Under the pieces are notes generated by a model. It made no database searches. It saw only the letters and a list, made by a program, of their open reading frames with translations, and was not told the DNA's origin. From Erythrobacter donghaensis (GTDB taxonomy: Bacteria; Pseudomonadota; Alphaproteobacteria; Sphingomonadales; Sphingomonadaceae): 19,551 nt of DNA. Positions 1 to 10,374 of the stretch are shown piece by piece. A program made the translations under genes and the position numbers. Every line of letters starts with the position of its first letter. Position 1 is the first letter of the stretch. The stretch lies in the NCBI RefSeq assembly GCF_001557325.1, contig NZ_LSJS01000304.1, forward strand, positions 1-19,551, read 5' to 3'.

Positions 1-218
1 TTCAAGTCCTGCGGACTTGAGCACCTGCGGGCGGCCGTTCGGCCTTGCGGTCGCTGACGCGACCGGAGCAGCGCGATGATTGAGAATTGAGAAGGCGGCC
101 CCGCGACGGGCCGTCTTTTCGTGCCAGTTCTCACACAACTGAAAGCGCGAGTTCGGCGCCGAAGGCGCCGCGAGCGCACGCGCGCGAGCCGCAGGTGCTC
201 AAGTCCGCAGGACTTGAA
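1..218. repeat. 30-bp perfect inverted repeat (arms 1-30 and 189-218)
   Basis: The first 30 bases of the window are the exact reverse complement of bases 189-218. Each arm is itself a small palindrome with the core TCAAGTCC / GGACTTGA around a short centre, so each arm can also fold alone. The ~158 bases between the arms hold a plus-strand terminator-like hairpin (94-119) and no convincing gene. The left arm starts at the window edge, so it may extend further left. Confidence 0.85.
94..119 (+). terminator. Rho-independent terminator of a gene left of the window
   Basis: GGCGGCCC (94-101) pairs with GGGCCGTC (108-115) around a six-base loop, with one G-U pair, and is followed directly by TTTT (116-119). 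The T tract is on the plus strand, so it would end a plus-strand transcript. No plus-strand gene is visible between base 1 and the hairpin, so the gene would lie outside the window. Confidence 0.55.
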
Positions 219-226
219 ACAGCACC

Positions 227-253
227 GAGGACGAACCCGCGGAGGCGGGTTCG
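227..253. repeat. Dispersed 27-nt hairpin repeat, copy 1
   Basis: The sequence starts GAGGA and folds with a nine-base arm CGAACCCGC (232-240), loop GGAG, and arm GCGGGTTCG (245-253). The same element is found at 18170-18196 with only two differences, and these change an A-T pair to a G-C pair within the stem. A degenerate copy is at 18054-18082. There is no T tract on either side that would make the hairpin itself a classical terminator. Confidence 0.8.
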
Positions 254-293
254 AAAAACAAGAAAGGAGCGGCCCGCCCAGGCGAACCGCTCC
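253..293 (-). terminator. Rho-independent terminator after TonB-dependent receptor 1
   Basis: On the minus strand GGAGCGG and CCGCTCC (266-293 in plus coordinates) form a seven-base stem with a 14-base loop that can pair further internally. It is followed by a T-rich run, TTTCTTGTTTTT, covering 254-265. It lies about 40 bases past the stop codon of the receptor gene ending at 334, the expected place for its terminator. Confidence 0.7.
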
Positions 294-333
294 CCTCTCC
301 CGCTCCTTTGCGGAGCTGACCTGTGCTGCGGCT

Positions 334-2883
<2,550 letters not shown>

Positions 2884-3094
2884 CAGTTTCCCTCTCTCCA
2901 CATCCCAGCCGGTCTTTTCGCCGGACTTGGGTTTGCGGAACGAAACCTATCAGCGTCGCGCCGCCTGACAAGAGTTGGAGGCAAACTTCTGCGCAACCGT
3001 AGCAAAAATGCCACAATCATCCATTTTCCGCAGCATCGACTCATTTCGCATAGGTATGCAGGAGCGATTATTGCGCGGGGCCGCGCAGGCGCCC

Positions 3095-5119
3095 TCAGAA
3101 GCCGTAGCGCAGCCCCAGCCACACGGTGCGCGGAACGCCCAGATCGATCGATCCGCCCTGGTTGCGAGTGACGATCTCCTCGTCGGTCAGGTTCTCCCCT
3201 CTGAGGGTCAGCGACAGGCGGCCCCACAGGGGCGCGGCGAGGAAGGCGTCGAGCGTGGTCGCGGGCGCCAGGCGGTCGGTCTCGCGGTCGTCCTCGAACT
3301 GGGCCGCGACGTGGCGCAAGGTTCCCGCAATCCGCCAGCCGGGCGCGGGCTGCCAGCCGAGGGTGAGGGTGGCGGCGAAATCGGGGGTTTGCGCCGGGCG
3401 CAGGCCCTCGAGGTCGGCCGACACCCCCTCGCCGCGCACCTGGGCATCGGTCCAGGCGAGCGCGCCGTCGAGGCTGACCTGCCCGAATTTCGCCGCGACG
3501 CTCGCCTCGATCCCTCGCGCGTCGATCGCGGGCAGGTTGGCGCGGCGGCGCAGGTTCGGGCCGATGGTGACATTGGCGATGGCGTTCCGGGTCTCGTTGT
3601 CGAAGGCGGTCACCGCGATCACGACTTCATTGACCGGCTGCCAGTCGAACCCGATCTCGAAGCCCTGAAGGCGCTCGTTGGCGAGGTCGGCATTGGCCTC
3701 GGTCACTACCGGGAAAACCACGAAGGGGCGGTAGAGCTCGTTGAGGGTGGGCAGGCGCAGCCCGGTATAGGCCGCCGCGCGCAGATCGAGGCGGCGCGTG
3801 GCGTAGAACAGCGCACCGCCCCGCCAGCTCAGCGACCAGTCGCTGCGGTCGGGCGCGACGACCTCGCTCACCACCGCTCCGGTGCTGGCCGAGACCGCGC
3901 GGTAGAAGCCGCCGGTGATGCTCGAGCGGTCGGCGCGCAGCCCGCCGTTGAGGGTGAGCGGGCCGATCTGCCAGTCGTCCTCGAGGAAGATACCGAGATT
4001 GGCGGTCGCCCCGCCCGCGCGGCGGCGCTCGGTGATCAGGCCGGAGACGGCGTTGATCGCCTCCTCCTGCAGCTCCCCGTCGGCGCGGCGGTAATCGACG
4101 CCGATGCGGATGTCGTGCCCTTCGAGCAACGGCGGGCGCAGCTCGAACTTGCCACCGATCCCGGTCGAGGGTGTACGGCGCTGGTCCAATGTCGGCGTGA
4201 AGCGGGTGGAGGAGATGACGACGTTGCCGAAGTCGCGTGCCTGCACGTAAGCCAGTGCATCGAACTGCCAATCGCCCCGCCCGACGAAGCGGATCGAGGC
4301 TTCCTCGCCATTGCTGAAGGAGTCCGCGCCTTCGAAGCGCAGGGTGCGATCATCGCGGAAGGCGGCGACGCGGGCCTGCACCTCCACGGTGTCGGTGAGC
4401 GGAGCGACTGTGCGCAGGGCCGCGTTCCAGCTGTCGAAAGCGGCGCGCGCGGTGGCGGGGACGCGCTGAGCCTCAGGCGTGGTGAAGAACCCCTGCCCCC
4501 GGTCCCAGCGCCCGCTCGCCACGGCAAAGCCGCGCCCCAAGCGCTGCGTCAGCACCCCGCTAGCCTCGGTCTCACCCCGGTCGTTCACCGCCGCGCTGCC
4601 GAGGAAGACCTCGCCCGGCTCGGCGCTTTCGAGCTCGATCGTCCCTGCCAGCGCACCCGCCCCGAACGGCCCCGACCCGCCGCCGCGTGTCACGCGGATC
4701 GTGCCCAATGTCTCGGGCGGAACCGCCGAGAGCGGGATGTAGCCGAAGAAGGGATCGGCAATCGGCACCCCGTCGAGCAGCACCAGCGCGCGGCTCGTGG
4801 CATTGCCGCCGAGCGCCCGCAGAGTCACGCCCTGCGCGCTCGGGTTCGAGGAGCGGCTGTCGGAGCGCCGGAACTGCTGGAACCCCGCGACATTGCGGAG
4901 CACGTCCTCGATCCGGCCCGAGGGGCTGGCGACAATCGCATCGCGCTCGATCGTGGTGGTCGCATAAATGCCCGTCGAGAGCGCCGGATCGAGGCCCTTG
5001 CCGGTGACGATGATCTCTTCGGCCTGTTCCTCCTCGCTCGCCTCCTTCTCCTGCGCGGCCAGCGGCATGGAGAGGGGAAGCAGCAGGGCGCAGGCGAGCA
5101 GGCGGGCACGGAAGGTCAT
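3095..5119 (-). CDS. TonB-dependent outer-membrane receptor 2
   Basis: A smaller TonB-dependent receptor of 674 residues, close to the BtuB/FepA size class; the substrate is not readable from sequence. Residues 1-22 form a signal peptide (MTFRARLLACALLLPLSM, then PLAA). An acidic stretch leads into the TonB box EEIIVTGKG near residue 34. The plug follows with RIEDVLRNVAGFQQF, the LLDGVPIADPFFGYIPL segment and RVTRGGGSGPFGAGALAGTIEL. The barrel ends in the aromatic terminal strand TVWLGLRYGF. An in-frame start at 5158 would add 13 residues ahead of the signal peptide, so the ATG at 5119 was chosen. It points the same way as receptor 1 but is separated from it by about 210 bases; the two could be separate transcription units. 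It is divergent from the monooxygenase gene. Confidence 0.94.
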   Translation of the reverse strand: MTFRARLLACALLLPLSMPLAAQEKEASEEEQAEEIIVTGKGLDPALSTGIYATTTIERDAIVASPSGRIEDVLRNVAGFQQFRRSDSRSSNPSAQGVTLRALGGNATSRALVLLDGVPIADPFFGYIPLSAVPPETLGTIRVTRGGGSGPFGAGALAGTIELESAEPGEVFLGSAAVNDRGETEASGVLTQRLGRGFAVASGRWDRGQGFFTTPEAQRVPATARAAFDSWNAALRTVAPLTDTVEVQARVAAFRDDRTLRFEGADSFSNGEEASIRFVGRGDWQFDALAYVQARDFGNVVISSTRFTPTLDQRRTPSTGIGGKFELRPPLLEGHDIRIGVDYRRADGELQEEAINAVSGLITERRRAGGATANLGIFLEDDWQIGPLTLNGGLRADRSSITGGFYRAVSASTGAVVSEVVAPDRSDWSLSWRGGALFYATRRLDLRAAAYTGLRLPTLNELYRPFVVFPVVTEANADLANERLQGFEIGFDWQPVNEVVIAVTAFDNETRNAIANVTIGPNLRRRANLPAIDARGIEASVAAKFGQVSLDGALAWTDAQVRGEGVSADLEGLRPAQTPDFAATLTLGWQPAPGWRIAGTLRHVAAQFEDDRETDRLAPATTLDAFLAAPLWGRLSLTLRGENLTDEEIVTRNQGGSIDLGVPRTVWLGLRYGF

Positions 5120-5247
5120 GGGCCGCGCCTTAATGCGTGGGCCGCACCGTGTCACCACAAACTCAGTTGCACTTTGCCATTCAAGACTCGCTTTTGCGCG
5201 AGGCCTGTGGTTACATCAGTGTCAATTAGGGAGAGAGAGGCCCCGTC

Positions 5248-6756
5248 ATGCTCGCAACACCGCCCGATTTCGACGTCCTGATCGTCGGTGCCGGAATCTC
5301 CGGCATCGGCATGGCCGCGCACATGGAGATGAAGGCACCCCACCACTCCTACGCCATCGTCGAGCGGCGCGACAATCTCGGCGGGACGTGGGATCTGTTC
5401 CGCTATCCCGGCATCCGCTCGGACAGCGACATGCACACGCTCGGCTTCGATTTCGAGCCGTGGACGCACGAGAAGTCGATCGCCGATGCGCCCGCGATCC
5501 TCGACTATCTCGACCGCATCGTCGACGAGCGCGGCATCCGCCAGCACATCCGCTTCGGCCACAAGGTGATCTCCGCCGACTTCCGCCACGATGACGCGCG
5601 CTGGCATGTCGAGCTGGAAAAGGCCGATGGCAGCACCGCGCACATGACGGCGAACTTCCTCTATCTCGGCGCGGGCTACTACGATTACGACGAGCCCTAT
5701 GACCCGGGTTTCGACTTCGGCGAGTTCGACGGCGAGGTGCTCCACCCGCAGTTCTGGCCCGAGAATCTCGACTACCGGGACAAGCACGTCGTGGTGATCG
5801 GCTCGGGCGCGACCGCGGTGACGATCGTGCCCTCGATGGCGAAGGAGGCGGCGCATGTCACCATGCTCCAGCGCACCCCCACCTGGATGTTCTCGCGCCC
5901 CGCCAAGGACGCAATCGCCAATTTCCTGCGCGCCATCCTGCCGGAAAAGCTCGCCTACCGGATCACCCGGTTCAAGAACATCAAGATGCAGGACATCAGC
6001 TTCAAGATGGCGCGCGACAAGCCGCAGAAGGTGAAGGACGCGCTCTACAAGAAGATCGAGAAGGCACTCGGCCCGGGCTACGACAAGGCCGCCTTCACCC
6101 CGCCCTACAACCCCTGGGAACAGCGCCTGTGCCTGGTGCCCGACGAGGACCTGTTCACCGCGATGAAGGCCGGCCGCGCGAGCGTCGTCACTGGCCATAT
6201 CGCCCGCTTCGAGAAGGGCGGCGTGCGGCTGACGGACGGCAAGTTCCTGCCCGCCGACATCGTCGTCACCGCGACCGGCCTCAAGCTCGCGGTCGCGGGC
6301 AAGATCGACGTGCGCGTCGACGGCGTGCCGGTGAAGTTCAACGAGCGGTTCTACTACAAGGGCTGCATGTTCTCGAACCTGCCCAACCTTGCGGTGGTGT
6401 TCGGCTACCTCAACGCCAGCTGGACCCTGCGCGCGGACATCAATTCGGACTACGTCTGCCGCGTGCTCGAACACATGCGCGCGACTGGCACCGCCATCGC
6501 CACCCCGGTGCTCACCCCCGAGGCCGAGGCGAAGATCGTCGAGGACGACGTCTTCGATTTCTCGAGCGGCTACATCCAGCGCGGCAAGCACATCATGCCG
6601 AGAAACTCGGTGAGCTACCCGTGGCGGCTGAACCAGGAATACGTGGTCGACAGGAAGCGCATGAAGGATGACCCGCTGACCGACGGGATCCTCACCTTCA
6701 CCCGTGCCGGCGCCAATGCGCGGGGCGTGGACGAACAGCTGGAGGCGGCGGAGTAG
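5248..6756 (+). CDS. Flavin-containing monooxygenase, Baeyer-Villiger type
   Basis: FAD- and NADPH-dependent monooxygenase of 502 residues. Seen directly: an N-terminal FAD-binding Rossmann motif IVGAGISGIG (residues 12-21), GGTWD at 45-49, the Baeyer-Villiger fingerprint FxGxxxHxxxW as FDGEVLHPQFW (160-170), and a second dinucleotide motif VVIGSGATAV (183-191) for NADPH. Family members convert ketones to esters or lactones or oxidise heteroatoms in the cytoplasm; the closest style is the EthA-like group. The substrate is not predictable. A strong purine-rich ribosome site (AGGGAGAGAGAGG) precedes the ATG. It stands alone, divergent from a TonB receptor, which fits catabolism of an imported hydrophobic compound, but this link is inference. 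Confidence 0.93.
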   Translation: MLATPPDFDVLIVGAGISGIGMAAHMEMKAPHHSYAIVERRDNLGGTWDLFRYPGIRSDSDMHTLGFDFEPWTHEKSIADAPAILDYLDRIVDERGIRQHIRFGHKVISADFRHDDARWHVELEKADGSTAHMTANFLYLGAGYYDYDEPYDPGFDFGEFDGEVLHPQFWPENLDYRDKHVVVIGSGATAVTIVPSMAKEAAHVTMLQRTPTWMFSRPAKDAIANFLRAILPEKLAYRITRFKNIKMQDISFKMARDKPQKVKDALYKKIEKALGPGYDKAAFTPPYNPWEQRLCLVPDEDLFTAMKAGRASVVTGHIARFEKGGVRLTDGKFLPADIVVTATGLKLAVAGKIDVRVDGVPVKFNERFYYKGCMFSNLPNLAVVFGYLNASWTLRADINSDYVCRVLEHMRATGTAIATPVLTPEAEAKIVEDDVFDFSSGYIQRGKHIMPRNSVSYPWRLNQEYVVDRKRMKDDPLTDGILTFTRAGANARGVDEQLEAAE

Positions 6757-6765
6757 CCACTCTGC

Positions 6766-6866
6766 TTCGTCATTGCGAGCGTAGCGAAGCAACCCATGGC
6801 CCGACGGAGCGGCCAGCCTATGGTCCATGGATTGCCGCGTCGCCTTCGGCGCCTCGCAATGACGAA
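6766..6866. repeat. Palindromic intergenic repeat (~100 bp)
   Basis: The left end TTCGTCATTGCGAG (6766-6779) is the reverse complement of the right end CTCGCAATGACGAA (6853-6866), and further pairing is possible inward through GCGTAGCGAAGCAA and CCATGG elements near 6790-6830. It fills the gap between the monooxygenase and the next gene. Elements of this type (CGTCATTGCGAG ... CTCGCAATGACG) are a familiar dispersed intergenic palindrome in alphaproteobacterial genomes. No coding function; it may act as a transcript-end hairpin. Confidence 0.85.
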
Positions 6867-6870
6867 AGAC

Positions 6871-6899
6871 TTTTGCAGTTCTCCAAACTCCCCTAACCA
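6871..6899 (+). promoter_or_regulatory. Possible promoter, leaderless start of the CinA-type gene
   Basis: TTTTGC (6871-6876) and TAACCA (6894-6899) are spaced by 17 bases. Transcription would start within a base or two of the ATG at 6906, leaving no room for a ribosome-binding site, and none is visible. The hexamers are weak matches to sigma-70 consensus, so this is tentative. Confidence 0.3.
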
Positions 6900-6905
6900 T
6901 CCCCC

Positions 6906-7667
6906 ATGACCTCTCCCGACAAGATCTGGACCGCCGGGCTCATCGTCATCGGCGACGAAATCCTCTCCGGCCGCACGCAGGACAAGAACATCGCGCAGGT
7001 CGCGAGCTGGCTCCAGGTGCAGGGCATCCGCCTTGCCGAGGTGCGGGTGGTGCCCGATGTCGAGGCGCGAATCGTCGAGGCGGTCAATGCCTTGCGGGCC
7101 GCTTACGACTACCTCTTCACCACCGGCGGGATCGGGCCGACCCATGACGACATCACCGTCGATGCGGTCGCCGCCGCATTGGGCGTGCCGGTCGTGATCC
7201 ACCCCGAGGCGCGCGCGCTGCTCGAGCGCTATTACGAAACGCGCGGCGGGCTCAACGAGGGGCGCCTCAGGATGGCGCGGGTGCCAGAGGGCTCCGAGCT
7301 GATCCCCAACCGCATGTCGGGCGCGCCCGGCATCCGCCGCGGCAACATCTTCCTGATGGCGGGCGTGCCGCACATCACCGCCGGGATGCTCGACGCGCTG
7401 ACCGGCGCGCTCGAAGGGGGCGCGCCGCTGCTCACGCAGACGCTTGGCGGGTGGATCCCCGAAAGCGAGGTCGCCGACATCCTGCGCCGGACCGAGGCCG
7501 CCTACGAGACCTGCCAGATCGGCTCCTACCCCTTCTTCCGCGAGGGCCGGGTGGGCGCCAATTTCGTGATCCGCTCGGTCAGTGCCGATGACCTTGCGGC
7601 GTGCTGCACCGCGCTTGCCGAGGGGCTCGCTGCGGCGGGGCACCCAGTGACGCCGGGCGGCATCTGA
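6906..7667 (+). CDS. CinA-type molybdopterin-binding-domain protein
   Basis: A 253-residue protein of the competence/damage-inducible CinA N-terminal family (MoCF/MoaB-like fold). Seen: GDEILSGRTQDKN (residues 16-28) and TTGGIGPTHDDITVDA (72-87), both hallmark motifs of this domain. The C-terminal nicotinamide-nucleotide amidase domain of full-length CinA is absent, as in the short stand-alone form common in Alphaproteobacteria; the exact reaction of that form is unsettled, with nucleotide-pyrophosphatase activity reported for related CinA domains. The ATG is only seven bases after a possible -10 box and has no ribosome site. It is followed after 69 bases by the deacetylase-like gene on the same strand, with an apparent separate start signal. 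Confidence 0.9.
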   Translation: MTSPDKIWTAGLIVIGDEILSGRTQDKNIAQVASWLQVQGIRLAEVRVVPDVEARIVEAVNALRAAYDYLFTTGGIGPTHDDITVDAVAAALGVPVVIHPEARALLERYYETRGGLNEGRLRMARVPEGSELIPNRMSGAPGIRRGNIFLMAGVPHITAGMLDALTGALEGGAPLLTQTLGGWIPESEVADILRRTEAAYETCQIGSYPFFREGRVGANFVIRSVSADDLAACCTALAEGLAAAGHPVTPGGI

Positions 7668-7736
7668 CGCCGCATGCCGGGCGCTCGAAGAGACATCATC
7701 ACCTCGCCTTAACCCTTGCGCGCTAGGGCCTTGGGC

Positions 7737-8714
7737 ATGACGCGCGTGTTCATCACGATCGACACCGAATATTCCTCCGGTCTCTACACCGGCCCGGGGG
7801 CAGGCGACCGTGCGGAGAATTTCGCCCGCTCGATCGCCTGCCTCACGCCGGATGGCCCGGCGGGGATCACCCACAAGCTCCAGCTGCTCGAAGAGCACGG
7901 GCAGAAGGCGGTGTTCTTCGTCGATCCGATGCCCGCGCTGGTGTGGGGAGTGGCCGCGATCGAGGACGTCGTCGGGCCGATCATCGCCGCCGGGCAGGAC
8001 GTGCAGCTGCACTGCCACACCGAATGGCTCGCACACGCCGGGCCCGCCAATCCGCTCGCCTCGCAGGCGACCGGCAGGAACCTCGCCGATTTCGCCTTCG
8101 AGGATCAATGCGCGATCCTCGACTACGCCCGCACCACGCTGATGGCGGCCGGAGCGCCCGCGCCGGTCGCCTTCCGGGCGGGCAATTACGGCGCCGATGA
8201 CGACACGCTGCGCGCGCTCGCGAGCATCGGGATCAACTACGACACCAGCCACTGTCCGGCTCTGGTCGGCACCGGCGCGTGCCGCATCGGCCTTTCGCCC
8301 GAGGACCGCGATCCCGTCGGCCACATGGGCGTGCTCGAGGTTCCCGTGGGCGCGATCGGCACGATCGGCGGGGGCCTGCGCCATGCCCAGCTGACCGCGC
8401 TGACGCTGGGGGAGATCGTCAGCGCGATCCGCCACGCACGGGACAGCGCGCGGGACAGCTTCACGCTGGTCAGCCACTCCTTCGAACTCATCAACCGTCG
8501 GCGGCAGGCGGTGAACCCGATCGTCCGCCGCCGCTTCACCGGGCTGCTCAAGGCGCTGGCCGACATGCGCGGCGTTACCACCGGCACCTATGCCGAGACC
8601 CCGCCGCGGCTGCACCTCGCCGGCACCACCCCCGCGCTGCCCGCGAACCCTTTGCGCACCGGGCGCCGGATCGCCGAGCAGTTCGTCTCCAACGCGCTCT
8701 ACGGCAACATTTAG
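7737..8714 (+). CDS. Polysaccharide deacetylase-like protein (WalW-like)
   Basis: A 325-residue protein resembling the NodB-fold polysaccharide deacetylase group. Motif 1 is a variant, FITIDTEYS (residues 5-13), rather than the usual TFDDG. A metal-binding HxH-like motif LHCHTEW is at 91-97. The segment FRAGNYGADDDTLRALASIG (147-166), followed by INYDTSH, resembles the later catalytic motifs. There is no signal peptide, so a cytoplasmic role on nucleotide- or lipid-linked sugars is more likely than one on an exported polymer. The ATG at 7737 was chosen over an in-frame TTG at 7716 because GCGCTAGGG just upstream looks like a -10 region. The next gene starts 12 bases after the stop, so the two are probably co-transcribed and work on the same glycan. 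Confidence 0.8.
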   Translation: MTRVFITIDTEYSSGLYTGPGAGDRAENFARSIACLTPDGPAGITHKLQLLEEHGQKAVFFVDPMPALVWGVAAIEDVVGPIIAAGQDVQLHCHTEWLAHAGPANPLASQATGRNLADFAFEDQCAILDYARTTLMAAGAPAPVAFRAGNYGADDDTLRALASIGINYDTSHCPALVGTGACRIGLSPEDRDPVGHMGVLEVPVGAIGTIGGGLRHAQLTALTLGEIVSAIRHARDSARDSFTLVSHSFELINRRRQAVNPIVRRRFTGLLKALADMRGVTTGTYAETPPRLHLAGTTPALPANPLRTGRRIAEQFVSNALYGNI

Positions 8715-8726
8715 GACGCGGCCGGG

Positions 8727-9629
8727 ATGGCGCGCTCGGGAATCGACTTCACGCTCGGCGCGCGGCGTCTGGTCAGCGTGCCGCGTGACCTTGCCACTTG
8801 GGCCTTCAGCCTCGAGGAGGTGCTCGCCGCCGCCCTGCCCCCGGCGCCGCCACCGGCGCGCGACGGGGTGCGGGTGCTCTCCGCGCCGACCGCGCTGCTC
8901 CCCGCACTCGCCGCGCGCTATCCGGGCTGCATTCCCGGCGGGCGGCAGGACTACCGGCGCCACTACATCGACCTGGGGATGGGCTTCGAGGCCTACATGG
9001 CGCGCTTCTCGGGCAAGACCCGCTCGACCCTGAAGCGCAAGGCGAGGAAGCTCGCCGAGGAGGCGCCGGGGGGCCACCACGTCACCGCGCACCGCACCCC
9101 TGCCGAGATCGAGGCCTTCCTTGCCGCCGCCCTGCCGCTGTCGGCGAAGACCTATCAGGCGCGGCTGCTCGATGCCGGGCTACCCGGCGACCCTGCCGCG
9201 CGCCGCGCCATGCTGGAGGCGGCCGAGGATGACCGGATGCGCGCCTTCCTGCTCCACGCGGGCGGAGCGCCGGTCGCCTACCTCTCCCTGCCCGTGAGCG
9301 GGCGCACGCTGGTCTATGCCCACCTCGGCTACGACCCCGCCTGGGCGCGGCTGTCCCCCGGCACCGTGCTCCAGCTCGAGGCGCTCGAGCGACTGTTCGC
9401 CGAGGGCCGCTTCGCCTGGTTCGACTTCACCGAGGGCGAGGGCGCACACAAGGCGCTGTTCGGGACGCACGCGGCGGCCTGTTCGAGCCTCGTCCTGCTG
9501 CGCCCGACCCTCGCCAACCGCACCCTGCTGGGCGCGCGCGAGGCCTTCGATGCGGGCGTGGCGGGGGCGAAGGCGCTGGCCGAGCGTTCAGGCGCGGCCC
9601 GGCGGATCCGCGCCCTGCTGCGCGCCTGA
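8727..9629 (+). CDS. GNAT/FemAB-like acyltransferase (CelD/BcsL type)
   Basis: A 300-residue protein of the Acetyltransf_6 type GNAT/FemAB group. Recognisable segments: YIDLGMGFEAYMARFSGKTRSTLKRKARKL (about residues 79-108; typical of these proteins), LSLPVSGRTLVYAHLGYDP in the central core, and the C-terminal FDFTEGEGAHKALFGTHA, matching the conserved D-F-x-x-G-x-x-x-x-K pattern of the family. Such enzymes transfer acyl or aminoacyl groups onto envelope polysaccharides or their precursors. It directly follows the deacetylase-like gene (12-base gap), suggesting deacetylation and acylation of one surface glycan. The last 42 bases overlap the 3' end of a convergent small gene. The target is unknown. 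Confidence 0.85.
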   Translation: MARSGIDFTLGARRLVSVPRDLATWAFSLEEVLAAALPPAPPPARDGVRVLSAPTALLPALAARYPGCIPGGRQDYRRHYIDLGMGFEAYMARFSGKTRSTLKRKARKLAEEAPGGHHVTAHRTPAEIEAFLAAALPLSAKTYQARLLDAGLPGDPAARRAMLEAAEDDRMRAFLLHAGGAPVAYLSLPVSGRTLVYAHLGYDPAWARLSPGTVLQLEALERLFAEGRFAWFDFTEGEGAHKALFGTHAAACSSLVLLRPTLANRTLLGAREAFDAGVAGAKALAERSGAARRIRALLRA

Positions 9630-9893
9630 AGCCCGCGCCGCGATCATCCGCTTGGCCTCGCGCTGCCGGGCAGTCTCGACCAGCGCGGCGCGGGCCGAGG
9701 GCGCGCCCGAGAGCGAGCCGTAGCGCAGCGCGATGTAGAGCCACATCACCGCCACGACAGCGATCAGAGCCCCCGCCGCAAGGCCCAGCCGCAGGTCGTA
9801 ACCGAGCAGCAGGCCATCGGCCGCCAGGGCCACGGCTGTCACCAGCCACTTGGTCGACAACCAACCGGTCAGGCCTTCGGAGCGCACGGGCAT
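9588..9893 (-). CDS. Small two-helix membrane protein, unknown function
   Basis: A 101-residue protein with two hydrophobic stretches at about residues 12-30 and 35-58 (WLVTAVALAADGLLLGYDL, then LAAGALIAVVAVMWLYIALR), followed by a basic cytoplasmic-looking tail containing ETARQREAKRMIAAR. The ATG at 9893 has a good ribosome site (AAAGAGG) about seven bases upstream; a longer in-frame version from 9959 is less likely. It overlaps the acyltransferase gene tail to tail by 42 bases. I do not recognise the family. Confidence 0.65.
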   Translation of the reverse strand: MPVRSEGLTGWLSTKWLVTAVALAADGLLLGYDLRLGLAAGALIAVVAVMWLYIALRYGSLSGAPSARAALVETARQREAKRMIAARASGAQQGADPPGRA

Positions 9894-10009
9894 GGATCGA
9901 ACCTCTTTCACCCGGGCACGGCAAGGAGAGGAGAGGGGCGCCGCGCCGCACAAACTCACATGGGTTAGTCCGTGCCGATGACAAGGGGTCCGGAGTATTC
10001 AATTGTGGC

Positions 10010-10225
10010 TCAGCGTTCGTCCCGCGCACGCTCCTCGCGCTGCCGGCGGGTTGCCTCCTCCGAGCGTTGCCGGTTCGCGCGGCTGTCGCCCCGGTTGTAG
10101 AGCCACCCGGCCAGCAACACGACGAACAGCAGCGCCGCGCCGATCGGCGGGGCGATGAACGAATCGACGAAATAGGTCGCGAGGATCGTCGCGAGCACGA
10201 TGAGGATGATGGCGGCTCTCAGCAT
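10010..10225 (-). CDS. Small membrane protein with charged tail, unknown function
   Basis: A 71-residue protein. Residues 1-45 are hydrophobic and can form two short transmembrane helices (AAIILIVLATILATYFV and IGAALLFVVLLAGWLY). The remainder, from NRGDSRANRQRSEEATRR, is strongly charged and likely cytoplasmic. The ATG at 10225 is preceded by CAAAGGAG at good spacing, which decides the start over an upstream in-frame ATG at 10309. It lies between the rplA terminator and the other small membrane gene, on the same strand as both. No family is recognised. Confidence 0.65.
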   Translation of the reverse strand: MLRAAIILIVLATILATYFVDSFIAPPIGAALLFVVLLAGWLYNRGDSRANRQRSEEATRRQREERARDER

Positions 10226-10307
10226 GGGGCTGCTCCTTTGCGAAGGCTTACCGCATCCGCCCTGCCGGTGATCCGCTGCCGGTCGCCCCGCTGCCGCCGC
10301 CTGACGC

Positions 10308-10340
10308 AAAAGGGGCCGGAAGCACCCGGCTTCCGACCCC
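10308..10340 (-). terminator. Rho-independent terminator of rplK-rplA
   Basis: On the minus strand GGGGTCGGAAGC and GCTTCCGGCCCC form a 12-base stem with one G-U pair and a five-base loop (10312-10340), followed by TTTT (10311-10308). It sits about 35 bases after the rplA stop and closes the operon, so rplJ-rplL do not follow here. Confidence 0.85.
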
Positions 10341-10374
10341 TATGATGCTGTCAGCGGAGCTGAAGAAAAGCGGC

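Noticed and set aside
5220..5225. Perfect TTGACA on the minus strand between receptor 2 and the monooxygenase
   Set aside because: At 15-19 base spacing there is no acceptable -10 (the 17-base position reads CTCGCG), so it is not reported as a promoter. A weak palindrome GTTACA-TCAG-TGTCAA overlaps it but matches at only four of six positions.
5152..9092. Two long minus-strand frames (5152-6900 and 6615-9092) opposite the monooxygenase, CinA-type and deacetylase genes
   Set aside because: The plus-strand genes carry clear family motifs; the opposite products are compositionally biased and recognisable as shadows.
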